Assembly (NCBI GenBank): GCA_037953625.1
Contig: CM075650.1
Span: 145,171,206-145,235,205, forward strand
DNA length: 64,000 nucleotides
Reading direction: 5' to 3'
DNA from: Crotalaria pallida
Taxonomy: Eukaryota > Streptophyta > Magnoliopsida > Fabales > Fabaceae
A program made the position numbers and the translations under genes. The notes beneath the pieces were generated by a model. The model saw nothing but the letters and a program-made list of their open reading frames with translations. It ran no database searches and was not told where the DNA came from. Shown here piece after piece: positions 11,865-23,926 of the stretch. Within the stretch, counting starts at the first letter, position 1. Each line of letters begins with the position of its first letter.

Positions 11865-12413
11865 TAGGGATGACAATGGGTCCGGGTGGGCCCGTGTAAT
11901 GGGGTACCCGGATCCGGACCCGTTCTTCAATTACTGGACCCGGATCCATCTGGACCTGCTCGGGTACCCGCTGCATAATGGGTAGACGAGTTTTCGGGTA
12001 CCCAGACGGGTTTTGCGGGTATCCATTGACAATTTTTTTTAAAGAAAAAATTATTTTTTAAATTAATTTCTATGTTTTTTTTTATAGACCGAGGGATCCT
12101 TAATACATTATTACACACTCTACTTAATATTAATCCCTACCACCATTAAACACTCGCAAGACATCAAAGGAATTCTCTCGTTAAACACAAACATACTAAA
12201 TTATATATATATATAATGCATATATGTAAATATGAACGAGTCCGGGTACCCACGGGTCTGAATATCTCAGACCCGGATCCAGACCCGTTCAAAGCAGATA
12301 CCCAAACGGGTCCATTCTTTGGACCCACGGGTCTCTTTTTTGGACCCAGACCCGGACCCATTGCGGGTATTACTCGCGGGTACCCGCGGGTCCGGGTCCA
12401 ATTGCCATCCCTA
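11865..12413. mobile_element. Non-autonomous hAT-type element, 549 bp
   Basis: Ends are TAGGGATGACAATGGGTCC and, inverted, TAGGGATGGCAATTGGACC. ATCATGGA is duplicated on both sides (11857-11864 and 12414-12421). The 8-bp duplication indicates hAT transposition. The arms are unusually GC-rich, built of GGGTACCCG/GGGTCCGGGT repeats, against an AT-rich interior. Open frames on both strands here are artefacts of the repeat. No transposase. Confidence 0.85.
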
Positions 12414-12675
12414 ATCATGGAAAAAATAGCCCAAGATATCATACTAATAAACTTAAGAAAGTGATTAAGCCCGATCCTCACCTATTTTGGGCCCAGGGGC
12501 GAAAAAAAATTTGGGATCCTAATTCATAAAAAAATTATTAAAAATAATTTAATTAAAACATGAAATATTTATCTATTTAATCAATTAAAACAACAATAAA
12601 ATTAGGTATTATTAAAATAGAGCTGAAATAAACTAAAAAAGTTAATATAGGCAATAAAAACCTTTTTTCATGTTA

Positions 12676-12957
12676 CTCCTTTCGTCATTATATACAAGAC
12701 CTTTTTAGTTGAATTCATATCCATTAATAAAGATGGTTATTTTAGTTAATTTCATTGTAAATGTGAGCATTTGATAGTATTTTTTTTTCCAGAACTACCT
12801 TTATTATAAGAATTATTGAGAATCTAAAAAATGTTGAATAAACAGGGGAGTTTGTGAAAAAAAAATACTTAATTATCTTTGAAAATTGATATAAGGTCTT
12901 ATAAATAGGGATAAAATAAAATTCTCAAAATGTTGTTATATTTAGGAAGTGAGGGAG
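12676..12957. mobile_element. Stowaway-like MITE, about 282 bp
   Basis: Left end CTCCTTTCGTCATTATATAC pairs with the inverted right end CTCCCTCACTTCCTAAATAT; both sides are flanked by TTA (TA being the Stowaway target). Inner arms share 'aagacctt'-type text. Non-coding. Confidence 0.65.
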
Positions 12958-15384
12958 TTAGTTATAAAAAATAAAGTTTATTAGTTCATTTATTTATAAG
13001 TCAAGTGATGAGAAAATGAAAAAAAAAACACTATGCTAAAAAGCATTAACAATTGAAATACAGAAAATATATATAATTATAATTTTTTAAAAAATAATAA
13101 TATTATTAAAAATATTAGGGGCCTCTAAAATTTTTGGACCTTGAGGTGGTAGGGCCTGAAAGTGATAACGAGTAATGTTAGAACATTCATTAAAAAAACA
13201 AAATAAATAATTTTTCTTTTAAAAAATAACATTTTATTTTTCAAAAATGGTTGAGCTTGTAATTTTAATGTTTACTTACTCTTTTTATATTCCTTAACGA
13301 ACGTTATTGACACAAACTATTTGAGCAGATATAAGTAGTGTATTCCGATCACAAATCCGTTTACATCAATCCCATTTTCATCGCAATGTGTAAAATTAAT
13401 TGCAATATTTTTGAAATTGTGATTACAACCTCTATTTAAAAACTTGAGGTAATAGTTCACCAAAAAAAAAAAAAACTTGAGGTAATAATAACTCTCAACA
13501 TCCCCACTTCTAATAGAATAACATAACATCTAGGACATTCTTATTAGCTTAATTGCTAATATATAATTAAAGAATTTCTATAGATCTTCTGTTTTTTTAG
13601 CTATTTGATTGCTGAAAAGGTTTCAGTTAAATCCTTCTTTACTGCTCTTGATTATTTGGGAAAGCATTGGCTCAAAATATCCATGTCCCAGCGAACATCA
13701 CATTGATCAACATGTAGAAACGGAGTAATACAAATTAAAAAGGCAGGAAACGCAGTAATATTCTGATATATATAAAAACACTGCTCATTCTTCAACTTCA
13801 TGATTATTAATTTGCTTGGACACTCTTAAGCTAGCAGAAAACGAGTCCTCCTTAAACAATATTATAGCATTGCAATAGTGAAAAAGATTGGTCACCTTTC
13901 AAGATAAGTTGATAACTTCATCAAAAAATGACCTTTTGTTAATTATGTGATGGATAGTTGATGGATATATAGAGGTATGCTGATTTAGGACATCTCACCC
14001 AAGCTTTTCATGTGATAAATCATTTGATATTGAAGAATCTATCTGTTGTTTTATTTCAACAACTTTATGTAATTTCACATTTTATGTCCCTGCAAATGAC
14101 CAAGACAGTTAACTGCTTAACTATATTTGTCATCACACAAATTACTGACATTTTCCCTTGAAGCTCACCTTAACTTAATACAAAGAAACCAAAAGTTAAC
14201 CTTTCTATTGCACTTATATGATGTGAAGTTTAGAATCATTACGACATGAGATCATGCGAGAGATAGGAGAGCTAGTTGGTCCACCAAGAAGTAATTAAAA
14301 TTGTACTTTATCACAGAAAGGAACGTAAATTAGATTATGCAGAGATTAGTACAAACCAAGTTGGCACCAATCAATGACTGTCTCTTCCGTAATAATCCAA
14401 TTAGCCCAATTGGAAAATGGTCGTTTCGTTTCCTTAAGCACGATGTCACGAGCTTAATCCCTAGCTATCGTGTTTATGGAAATGATAATTGCTGCATTTT
14501 GTTATTTACTTGAGAGAGTTGTTTTCATGTCTTTTTGTTAATCAAATAAATTAAAAATTTCTTTTGCTTGAAAAGAAAGACTTCGTCGATAAGGCCGAAT
14601 TAAAACTCGCTCGAGAGGGAATAGTCTGCAGATATTGTATGGGCAGGATCATTGGTACGCAAAAATAAACTAGAATGATGAGACCATATTAGGATTACAA
14701 TGAGTGTTATTAGTTTTGCTTGGATTTTGATTAGTGTTATGTCAAAGTGGGTGGTGAAAGAGATAGGGAGGAGAGAGTATAATAGAGGAGAAGTGTATTT
14801 GGAGGGGGCTGGTGGTATTAAATTACGTAAAAGGGAATGCTTAGACTCTAAGGGAAGTGGCACCATCCGTTCTTGTTTGACCCGTATTTTGAGGCTTACA
14901 ATTCGCCCCGTTGTCCTACCACCCCCAAACCTAACTTCACAATACTTAAAAAAACTCCTTCATCCTTCTGTATTAGTGCATCAAAACCCAAAAGGCCAGA
15001 GCACACCACCACCATTTCTACTTCATTCAGGTTGGCCAATTATTCGTGCATTGGTAAGGGGGCTCAGATTCTTTAATTAACTACTTAAATGATACTATAT
15101 TATCAAACTCTGAGATTAAACTCTTGTATCATTTCATTTTTTTATTAGTACCAAACCATTTAACACAGAACATTCGTTTTAAAATTAAAAACTAAAAAGG
15201 GTCAATACATATGAAATTCTTGTCAAAGGAATAATACTGGCCGTCTGGCCCTGACCTTGAACATATATGGTCTTCTTAATTACGTTGTCACTATCAAGAA
15301 GTTAAGTCTTCGCTAGCGGAAGACCTTTAACCACTAGAGCCTTTTCTTTCTCTCCCCCTATGTTTTATTGAGCAATATGTAAGA
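12958..15384. other. Intergenic, no gene recognised
   Basis: AT-rich. Open frames up to 126 codons near 14600-15080 overlap on both strands and show no recognisable domain. The text at about 13115-13165 ('ggggcctctaaaatttttggacc') resembles degenerate transposon ends seen near 764 and 3550. Confidence 0.5.
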
Positions 15385-15735
15385 TTATTTTAGGTTTTGT
15401 TTAGATTGATGGCATGTGATGGAATGGAGTGGAGTGTGATGGAATCAGTTAAATTTCGTTGTTTGAATTGTTTTAACTAAGAAGGAGTGAAATGGTACAT
15501 GGTGAAATGAATTTCATTCAATTTCATCCAATTCCATCCAAACCTCCTTTTTTTTTGTTCCACCCAATTTTAGATGTACGTGATGAAACCATTTATTTAA
15601 TTCTATTCTATCACAAAATAACCAAACAATAAAATGGTAAAATAGTATCATTCCATTCCACCTCATTCCGTCTTTCATTCTATCTTGTCCTATTCCATTC
15701 TGGTCCATTCAACATTGTATATCTAAACATAGGCT
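15385..15735. repeat. Foldback repeat rich in GGAATGG/CCATTCC
   Basis: The left half reads 'gatggaatggagtggag' and the right half is its rough inverse, with outer arms 'gttttgtttaga' and 'tctaaacatagg'. It looks like a MITE of about 350 bp, but I could not define a target duplication. Confidence 0.45.
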
Positions 15736-16279
15736 AATAATGTATCGTGGTTGAACCATCAAAGAATACATAATAGAAAAAGGAATAGGATGAGAAAAAA
15801 GGAATTCATTTAATAAACTCACGAAGAACTTCAAGCATTGATCTGAATAAGTTTCTATTCATAATCGTCATTTATAATACATAACAAAGTAAGAATCATG
15901 AACTTCTAGATCCTTTTAAAACAAGGTTCTGAATTTAATAATTCTCTATGAATGGTGTTTTCCCAATATTTTTTATGATATGATCCCTAATCTTGTAAGT
16001 TAGGGGTTTAATGTACCCGCTGCACATTCTTTAGCGCATCATTTTTTGATTATCCTGCAAGTACTTTCGACATTGAATTGATGATGCACCGAATTGATGA
16101 TACATTGAATATGATTATCGCTACATAGAGTTATAGTTTGTGATCCTTCTAAGAAATTTAGCGTATTATAGAATTATAGATATCCAAACCGGAGATTTAT
16201 CGCTACATATATAGAAACAAATTATTGTTTCTTTCATTGTGTTCACTACTTGCATTGCATATAATATTATACTGTAAGT
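15736..16279. other. AT-rich intergenic
   Basis: Nothing recognised; no open frame of note. Confidence 0.5.
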
Positions 16280-16841
16280 TGTTAGATATTTATTTATTAT
16301 GTGAGCCTACTTATATCATTGAATATGTATTATATGCTATCATAAAGATTTAGTCGAATTAAAGTGATTTTTTAAGGCTTAATGTATTGAGATTGAGGAC
16401 ATCTCATTTGGTATGAATTTTATAATGTGTAGATACTAAAGTCTTATTTCTATATTGTTGATGAGTCGAAATTTAAATTAATAAGAAAGTTTAATAGTCA
16501 TAACTCTTCGCGAAAGACTATGAACTTATTATAAATAGGTTATGGTCCCCAAGTCATTTGTATCCAATTCCCTTTTCTAACATTCCATCATTAGAAATGA
16601 TCCAAAACAATTGTGCATGATGACTTGGAAGACCAACCAACCTTCATGTTCGTCATGGACATGGATTTCAATACAAGATCAAGGACAAGTTCTTACGTTC
16701 ATCCTATTCTTCATGAATATATACAGGTACGCTTCCGCTTTATTACTTCTTGATGATTTGACATGAATGTGTTCTGGTTAGATAATATATTTTATCTCTT
16801 TAGTATATCCCATCAATTTTCCAACAAGTGGTATCAAAGCC
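16280..16841 (+). mobile_element. Copia-like LTR with primer-binding site
   Basis: TGGTATCAAAGCC at 16829-16841 is a plant copia primer-binding site on the plus strand, just after a CCAACA end at about 16826. A TGTTAG at about 16279 is a possible LTR start. A TTATAAATAGG TATA-like box lies near 16532-16542, where an LTR promoter would sit. No gag or pol follows, so this is a truncated element. The left boundary is a guess. Confidence 0.45.
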
Positions 16842-18227
16842 ACTTTCATGTTGAATCATTAAGAGATAAATTTTGTTCATATATTTATGTGAAAAATTTG
16901 ATGCATACTATATTCTTGAAACAACTTTGTTATTGGGGCATCTGTATGGGACATCTCTACCCACACCGTATGTAGTTTTTTTTCTTTCCATTTTTAATTA
17001 TTAAAAGAATTAAAAACAAAAGTTAATATAATAAAAACTAGGTATTACCTTCTATCTCTTTCCCTTCTCTATTTCTTCCCGCTCTTTCTCTGTACCATGG
17101 CTCTTTCTCTAGGTTCTCTCTTTCTCTCCTCTGTCCATGAAGCTCCATCCTCTCTTCTCATCTCCATTGCACCTGACATCTCATTTGTGCTCTTCTCTCC
17201 GTTTTGATCACCTCCTTCTCTCCGTTCTAACCCATTTCAGCATCATTCCTTCTTCTCTCCGTTGTGATCACCTTCTTCTTCCTTCACATCTTCCCATTTC
17301 TTTTTTTTAATGTAGGCAACCACAAAGCAACAACATTAGCAACTTGTAAGATTTAAAAGAGTAGTTAGAAGAAAATCATAGAAGGGAAGCAATGGAAGAA
17401 GCTACGGTGATTGGGGTAGGCACCAAAAGTTCCTTCATTTCTTCATTCTTTGGTGTTTTGTAGTTATTTTATTCTTGATTTTTATTTTTGATGGTGATGG
17501 GGTTTGATTTTTGAGAAATAAAATTTTAGTTTAGGGTTTTGTATTATTTTTCAAATTAATTTATCTTAAGTCAAGGGAGTTTGTCTTTGTTTGATAGGAA
17601 ACTTCAGTATTTAAATGACTACCTCAACAAATTGGGCTAGCAGATGGGGTTGGCTTAGATTAATGTTGGGTTGATGTTGGGATGCTATTGTTTATGATAC
17701 TAGGAGTTTGGGGTGGATGAAGGTATCTATAATATTAATTTTGCTCTGTGTTGTTCTGGTTTATTATCTCTTGGAAGTATTCTTATACTTCTAGGTTGGT
17801 GGAATAAATTTTTTCTTATAAAAAAAATGGTTAAGGAGGTTTGTGGTTGATATAAATATGTTAGTATGCATTAAGGAGCGTCAATGTGAGTAACATAATG
17901 TTCTGATTTTTGTTAGTAACTATGAAGCAAAAGTGTGTAAGTTGTGTGCGATTTATTATGAACATATGATATGTGTTGATAACGTCTCCCGATATGTGTG
18001 GGTAATTTCTGATGTTTGTTAGTAACTATGGAGAAAATGTTGTTCACTTGTGTCTAATTTATTGGTAACTTATGATATGTGGTGTTAACGTAACCTAAAT
18101 TGTTTCCTATTTTTTAGTAACTATGGAGAAAATGTTGGTAACTTCTGTGTGATTTGTTGGTTACTAATGATATAGGTTCGTAACGTAACCTGAATTGTTT
18201 CTTGATTGGATGTTTGTGATTTTTTGA
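16842..18227 (+). other. Region upstream of the MULE transposase
   Basis: A CT-rich stretch at 17050-17300 could be a 5' leader. A short ATG frame at 17392 ending at a GGTAGG donor could be a first exon. From about 17900 to 18190 three diverged copies of a roughly 100-bp unit occur, containing 'gtaactatggagaaaatgtt' and 'taacgtaacct'. They end at a TTTTTTGAAG acceptor, so this looks like an intron made of repeats. Confidence 0.4.
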
Positions 18228-19662
18228 AGGATGATGGTTCAAGTTACCAAGAATCAGCTTCAATGGAGCATATTCACAGTGTCGAGACAGCCACTAATGT
18301 TGATAATGGTCTTGACGGCGAGGATGACGATAGCCTTATTTGGGAGCCTAAATCTAACATGTGCTTTTCATGTATAGAAGAGTTGAAGACCTTTTATTCG
18401 GAGTATGCATCTAGAAAGGGATTTGGGTGGAAAATAAGAACTTCAAGAAGAGGAGATGATGGAAGCCTTTATTGCATGATTATATCATGTTCTTGCGAGG
18501 GTAGCCATGTATCTCAAATACCGAGTTCATTGAAGACACTTCCTGCAAAAGCAAAAGGATGTCCTGCTAAGATTACCACTAAATTGGGAGAAGATGGTCT
18601 ATGGTACTTGAAAAAGGTGGATCTAGAGCACAATCATGGACTTAGCCGTACAAAGGCTAGAAAGTTTAGAAATAACAAGAACATATCTTTGCATATGATG
18701 CAGGGGTAAGGATCAACAAGACTTTTCAGTCTCTTGTCGAAGATGTGGGAGGTCATGGGAATTTAGCATTCGATGAACGAGATGTGAGGAACTTCATCCA
18801 TAAGGAGAGGCGAGCTATTGGTAAAGATGGTGATGGTGAAGCTTTAAGATCATATTTGTGTAGGATGCGAGATGAGAATGCTAATTTATTTTATGACATA
18901 GATTTGGATGATGAATTTCATGTGAAAAATGTATTTTGGGCTGACGTAAGCAGAGCTATGTATGAGTCTTTTGGAGATGTCATTACATTTGACACCACCT
19001 ATTTGACCAACAAATATGACATGCCTTTTGCAGCTTTTGTCGGCGTCAATCACCACGGACAATCTGTTTTGCTTGGGTGTGGGTTGCTTTTCAACGAAGA
19101 TACTAGTTCGTTTGCATGACTTTTTCAATCTTGGATTCATTGCATGTTAGGAAAGCCCCCAGCTAGTATCGTGATGGACCAATGCAAGGCCATGCAAAAT
19201 GCCATTGAGTTAGTGTTCTCGACCACCCGTCATAGGTGGTGCTTATGGCACATAATGAAAAAAATTCCAGAGAAGCTTAGAGGATTTGGTGAATACAATA
19301 AGATAAAGAATGTAATGAAAGCTGCAGTTTATGAATCACTAACAGAGGGCGAGTTTGAAGAAAATTGGTTAAATTTCATTGATGAGTATCACCTTCGTGA
19401 CAATGAATGGTTGGGTGGGTTGTTTGAGGAATGTCATAGATGGGTTCCCATTTATTTGAAAAGGGATTTTTGGGTCGGGATGTCAACGACGCAACTAAGT
19501 GAGAGCATCCATGCTTTCTTTGATGGATATATCAATTCAACAACAAGCTTGCACCAATTTGTAAAACAATATGACAATGCTCTCCGCTCCTGTAAAAATA
19601 CAGGAAGGCACTTGAGTCCAAGGCACATGATGACCACTCCTTATGCATTCAATCCACTCTGA
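18228..19662 (+). pseudogene. FAR1/FRS-type MULE transposase, disrupted
   Basis: The first part (18228-18709) has a FAR1 DNA-binding domain: the CSCEG cysteines, KGCPAKI and the HNH histidines. The second part (18712-19662) is a MULE transposase domain: FDTTYL around the first acidic residue, VMDQCKAMQNAIE around the second, and SESIHAFFDGY near the third. Three breaks are seen. A one-base frameshift lies near 18700 at the joint of the two domains. A TGA at 19117-19119 falls where relatives have Trp. The frame then ends about 475 codons in, before any SWIM zinc finger; family members usually run to 650-800 residues. FRS proteins are either domesticated regulators (FHY3/FAR1) or transposases. 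The breaks and the opposed ULP1-like gene favour a dead MULE. The open frame at 18206 starts at TTG, so I start at the probable splice acceptor. Confidence 0.8.
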
Positions 19663-19756
19663 ACCTCATCCTACAAGTAAAATACATACATAACTATGAT
19701 GAATATATGATGAGTAGTTACCATCAAATTTTAATCTAAACTTCACACACTAACCA

Positions 19757-21821
19757 TGAAAAAAGGAGGGAAAAAATGACGTGAAACATGTTTTGCTCTC
19801 CACTTATGAGTTTCGAGCAACAATGTACACACAACCAACATAACCTGACAAAATCACACTATCAATAACCACACAAATTTTTAATTATTGAAATGTACGT
19901 ATATGGCGCTTGAAGTCAATTTCTTACCATATGACATACCCATCCCCTGGGTAGCAAGGACCTTGCATTTTGCCGAGTTAAGTATTGACCAAACATGTCA
20001 ACGACGACCCTAAACATAATCCATAACAATTTATTTAATGATTAAGTTTTATATTAAAAATTATGACTATAACATGAATATAATAATTTTCCAATACTTA
20101 CTCTAGATCTTTCCCAGTTTTAACACAATACTTCCACACCGCATTTTCATGCTCATTCAGAGGGGTATCATAATCAGTCCATGTAACCCCTCTCTCGGAT
20201 TCGTCCCCGGATGACTCATCCTTAAGTGGGTCAACATTGGATCCCTCCTCATCCTCGAATCTCTCATCCTCTTTGTTAAGGCCATCATCATCATTTACAT
20301 AATCATCTTCCTCTGAATGGTGAGCATTAATGTTGTTGCTCATCCCAATGTGACCAAAATTAAATGTGCCCGCCATCAGTGCATTGTCTAGTGGCTCCAA
20401 TACGCGGACGAAAAATTCCTTAAAGGCATATCGGGTCACTTGAAAGAGATAAATTGTTGTTTACAATAATGTAAAAGCACTACTTCAACACAAAACCAAA
20501 TTAAAATTGTGGAAACATATACCTCATGCTTCAAAGAATTAACATTTACATCAAAGGAATGATTCGCCTTCCTACTCAAGTACAAAAGGCCCTACATTCA
20601 TTGCGAAAATTTGTCAAATCTCGTGATTGGTGTCCAAAACATAAGGGAGTTCAAGAGACTAAAATTAAAAACATGTCACATGTCATGAATCACAAGATAC
20701 TAAAATTAAAAATTGTAATATACCTGTGAATTATTCCTTTCCTCGACAAGACGTGCTTGGATGTTTCTCCTGTTCCATCCTTTGACATATGGTAGCTCAA
20801 GGGCAACAGGCACGGATCCTAGGGGTCGTCTTTAGAAATATATAACCTATGCCAACAACACAATAACTTCAAAAAAGAATTACACATGCAAGAAAAAAGA
20901 GATGCATTTCTAAATCAACATACAAAAATACATGCATATCATACCTTCAAGAAGAAGGTGCACCCCCTATGCTCTTCTTCGAGGTTTTTTTTTAAATGTC
21001 ATGATCTCATCAACAAGATAGTCAAACACCATCCTGCTCCAATTATATTCACGAACTCTTTTTAAGTTCGCAATTGGTGGAAGGAATCTTGAACTTGGTC
21101 CGGCCTTTGAGCTCGGACACAAAAAGTACGTTAGAGCATATAGAAGAAATACTCTAACGAACTTAGATCCGACTTGTCCCGATCCAAGTTTTTCTTCCAG
21201 CTCTAAATTAGAGAAATTCATGAAATCTTTCAATTTTTCCTTCTCTCCCTCAATACTAGATTTTGGTATCTTCATCCCTATCATGTTAAAATGTAGCACC
21301 AATGTTAAAAATTTTAACTTCAACAATTCCCGATGAAAACATAATATGAAAATTAAAGTTAAATGCATAAATACACTTATGTTTGTCATACCGGAGCTAG
21401 GAATGCCTAACACATTCCCCACATCTTTGTGGTTCAACATAATTTTTAAACTTTCACTATCAAAGAATTTTGGCTTGCGTCAAAATTCTTTATTAGCTCA
21501 AGACAAATGTTCCTATCAAGTGTGGGGCAATCAACATATAGTAGCCACCAAAACCAATATCTCTAATGACTTCAAACTATTTATAGGATAACTTGTTTAT
21601 TGCTTCTTGGAGTCTTTTTAGAGAGCATCTTGTCCCAAAAGTAGGCTGCAAATTAGTCACAAGTAATAATCGACATTAATTGACATTTTTGCCACAAAAA
21701 GATTTACAAGTAACAAAAAATAAGGTCATTATATAACTTACAGTTCTACTATTTGATGTTTCGTCATCATCCTCAATTCCACTTGAGGAAGATTGTTTCC
21801 TTTTCAAAGTCGTTTTGAATC
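19757..21821 (-). pseudogene. ULP1-related MULE-associated gene, disrupted
   Basis: A chain of minus-strand exon-like blocks with GT-AG borders resembles the plant transposon-borne proteins whose C-terminus is an ULP1-like (C48) protease. The blocks are: about 21821-21742; 21655-21400 with TRCSLKRLQ and VIRDIGFGG, then LNHKDVGNVLGIPSSG; 21270-20950 with FLLYALTYFLCPSSK and YNWSRMVFDYLVDEI; 20832-20724 ending EERNNSQ; 20446-20100, acidic; 20010-19930 with LTRQNARSLLPRGW; and 19846-19757. Breaks include an in-frame TAG and a frameshift in the second block, and an extra base in an A run near 20990. The catalytic His-Asp-Cys region is absent. It lies tail to tail with the FAR1-type transposase, as in MULEs that carry ULP1 genes. 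The family is from memory; exon edges are approximate. Confidence 0.6.
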
Positions 21822-22520
21822 CTACATTTTACCAACATTTATCAACTATTACGAACAATTTACAACAAATAAACCAACATTTTTTCAGCAGTTACAAAGA
21901 TAATACAAACACACATTCGTTGCATTTTTTCAGCAGTTACCAACATAATACAACATTTGAGAGAACAGTTCTTGTTCCTGTAACGTTCCTTTATTATACT
22001 ACTTTATTAAAGAGAATTTCTCTGTTGTTATTTGAATAGAATATATGGACTTGCTCGAGAAGAGATATAATTAAAAACTCTTTTATAAAGCTCTTGTAAA
22101 ATAACTTGGTATTCATTAGTGGTTATAAAAAAAATCTTTCCAGAATCATTTATGAAATCATTTTTTTTTATTAAAGTGAAATACCGTAATTATCAGAGTA
22201 AGCAGAAAATAGAGACCTTGACTTGATAATTCACATGTACAAACTATTTATAGAAAGAAAATAGATATATATATATCATCATCCATAAAAAGAGTCAACA
22301 TACATCCAAGTCAAGTCGAGATAGCAGGTTTGTACAAAATACAAGTCCATAATATAAAACTAAAAGATAGGACCACGTCACTGAGATCTCCCAAAAATAT
22401 GTACAATATATATAGAGCAAAAGATGAAATCCCAAAAGTGGTCCAGTGATCCTCCTCCATAGCATGATCTCCAGAGTCTCTAGCAGCTGCTCCACCCGTC
22501 CCACATCCTAATCATCTATA

Positions 22521-23009
22521 CTATGCATCACCTGGTGGATCCCCAACTCCCCACTGGCTCCCAGTGGAGTGCTCGACTGGCTCGTCCTCATCCTCACCCT
22601 CCTCCGTATCCTCCTCTACCTCCTCCGACTGAGTGGGTACCCTCCCACTGGGCACTGGGTCCGCTGAAGGTGTCCCATGAACCGTACTCATCGGACTAGG
22701 TATAGGAGTCTCTTCTCGAATCACTCGAGAAGCAGAGGGATGAGATCTAGTAGTAGCTCGAAAACGGAAAGAGTGGAAGCGAAGAGCAGGTCGAGTCGGG
22801 GGTGGTCCATGATAAGTATAGAAAGGGGGTACATGCAAAGTATAGATAATAGGGATGCGAAACCTACGAGGACGGACACGAGCCAAAGGGTTGGGATGGT
22901 ATAGAGTCACCTCCACCTCACCCTCGAATGTGGCTCTGTGGTCCTCGTAGTACCACACTCCACTAGGGAGCGGACGCAACTCGATGCAAGCTAGATAGCG
23001 TGCCATCAC
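22521..23009 (-). CDS. Open frame within the U3 of LTR A, 162 aa
   Basis: Same strand as gag-pol but inside the LTR, upstream of the LTR's TATA box. The predicted protein starts MMARYLACIEL, has an Arg/Pro-rich middle and a very acidic stretch (EEVEEDTEEGEDEDE) before a Gly-rich end. I recognise no domain. The frame is intact in three LTRs. By eye the copies differ at about seven sites, four of them amino-acid changing, so there is no sign of selection for protein. It could be a captured host fragment, a real accessory frame or chance. Confidence 0.35.
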   Translation of the reverse strand: MMARYLACIELRPLPSGVWYYEDHRATFEGEVEVTLYHPNPLARVRPRRFRIPIIYTLHVPPFYTYHGPPPTRPALRFHSFRFRATTRSHPSASRVIREETPIPSPMSTVHGTPSADPVPSGRVPTQSEEVEEDTEEGEDEDEPVEHSTGSQWGVGDPPGDA

Positions 23010-23576
23010 CTAACATGGGCAATAAGGGGTGAGCACATAATTCACATAATCGAATAAGAATAAATAAAGCAGATAACGATTTCCAGTTACAAACGTCCAA
23101 TGCAAATGCAGATGTAAATGAACATGTGTATTCCATTGATAATAATTCCATTAATTATGAGTAATGATGCATGTCTCCCAATTCCATTGTCCATTGAATG
23201 TTCATTCTAATAATTCGCATACATGACCAACATGTATTGTGGAACTGCTCGGATAGTGTGCACACAACGTCACCAAGACGTAACAGCATTCCCAAATGTT
23301 GCCCACATTACCAAAATGTGTCATCGAGCCAGTCACCACCGAATTATCCCCAACCTTTCACCATGCATGTATGCACATAAAATTATACACTAAGATTAAC
23401 CAATAATCTTATTATGTGCATCCGATATTATTCCTTCAGTGAGTTAAACTGTTGTTAATACTTCCCTAATCCATTTATTGGAACATGATACCTTTCCCAC
23501 AAGCATAATTGATCTTAATCGACATTCCATCAGGTATGTTAGAAAAAAAAATTGTTTTCTGTCTCTGGTCCCAAAA

Positions 23577-23926
23577 TACTCGAGTAGATTCTCCTAGATT
23601 CGAGTGTTTCTCAGTTTAAAAAAAAATACTCGAGTGTTCCTCCTGGAACTCGAGTGTTCATACATTTTCCAGAAAAACCTTCAAACTTCATCAAGATACT
23701 CGAGTGTTCTCCATGAAACTCGAGTGTTCTTAAGTTGTCCAGAAGTATCTTTAAATTTCATCAGAATACTCGAGTGTTCCTCATGAATACTCGAGTGTTC
23801 TTGAGTTTTCCAGAAATACCTTTAAAATTCCCCAGAATACTCGAGTGTTCCTCATGAATACTCGAGTGTTCTTGAGTTTCCCAGAAAATCAATTTTCCCA
23901 AAACCAGCAAAATACTCGAGTGTTTG
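23577..23926 (-). repeat. 70-bp minisatellite in the LTR A U3
   Basis: Four to five tandem units of about 70 bp, each with two copies of 'actcgagtgttc' separated by about 20 bp and followed by 'ttccagaa'. Each unit thus holds two CTCGAG palindromes. The same motif recurs singly near 24965 and 24990. Confidence 0.8.

Noticed and set aside
11927..12481. Open frames on both strands in the GC-rich repeat
   Set aside because: They are translations of GGGTACCCG repeats within a hAT element with clear ends and duplication.
14600..15080. 88- and 126-codon overlapping frames
   Set aside because: Opposite strands overlap, no domain, no splice context; compatible with chance.
18206..18227. Start of the FAR1-type frame at 18206
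   Set aside because: The codon is TTG and lies in probable intron; the AAG-GATGATGG joint at 18228 fits a splice acceptor better.
22677..22904. 75-codon plus-strand frame opposite the U3 frame, seen in three LTRs
   Set aside because: Antisense shadow; its repetition only reflects the repeated LTR.
23577..23926. Minisatellite considered as a CRISPR array
   Set aside because: Units are contiguous diverged tandem repeats in a plant LTR, without unique spacers or cas genes.
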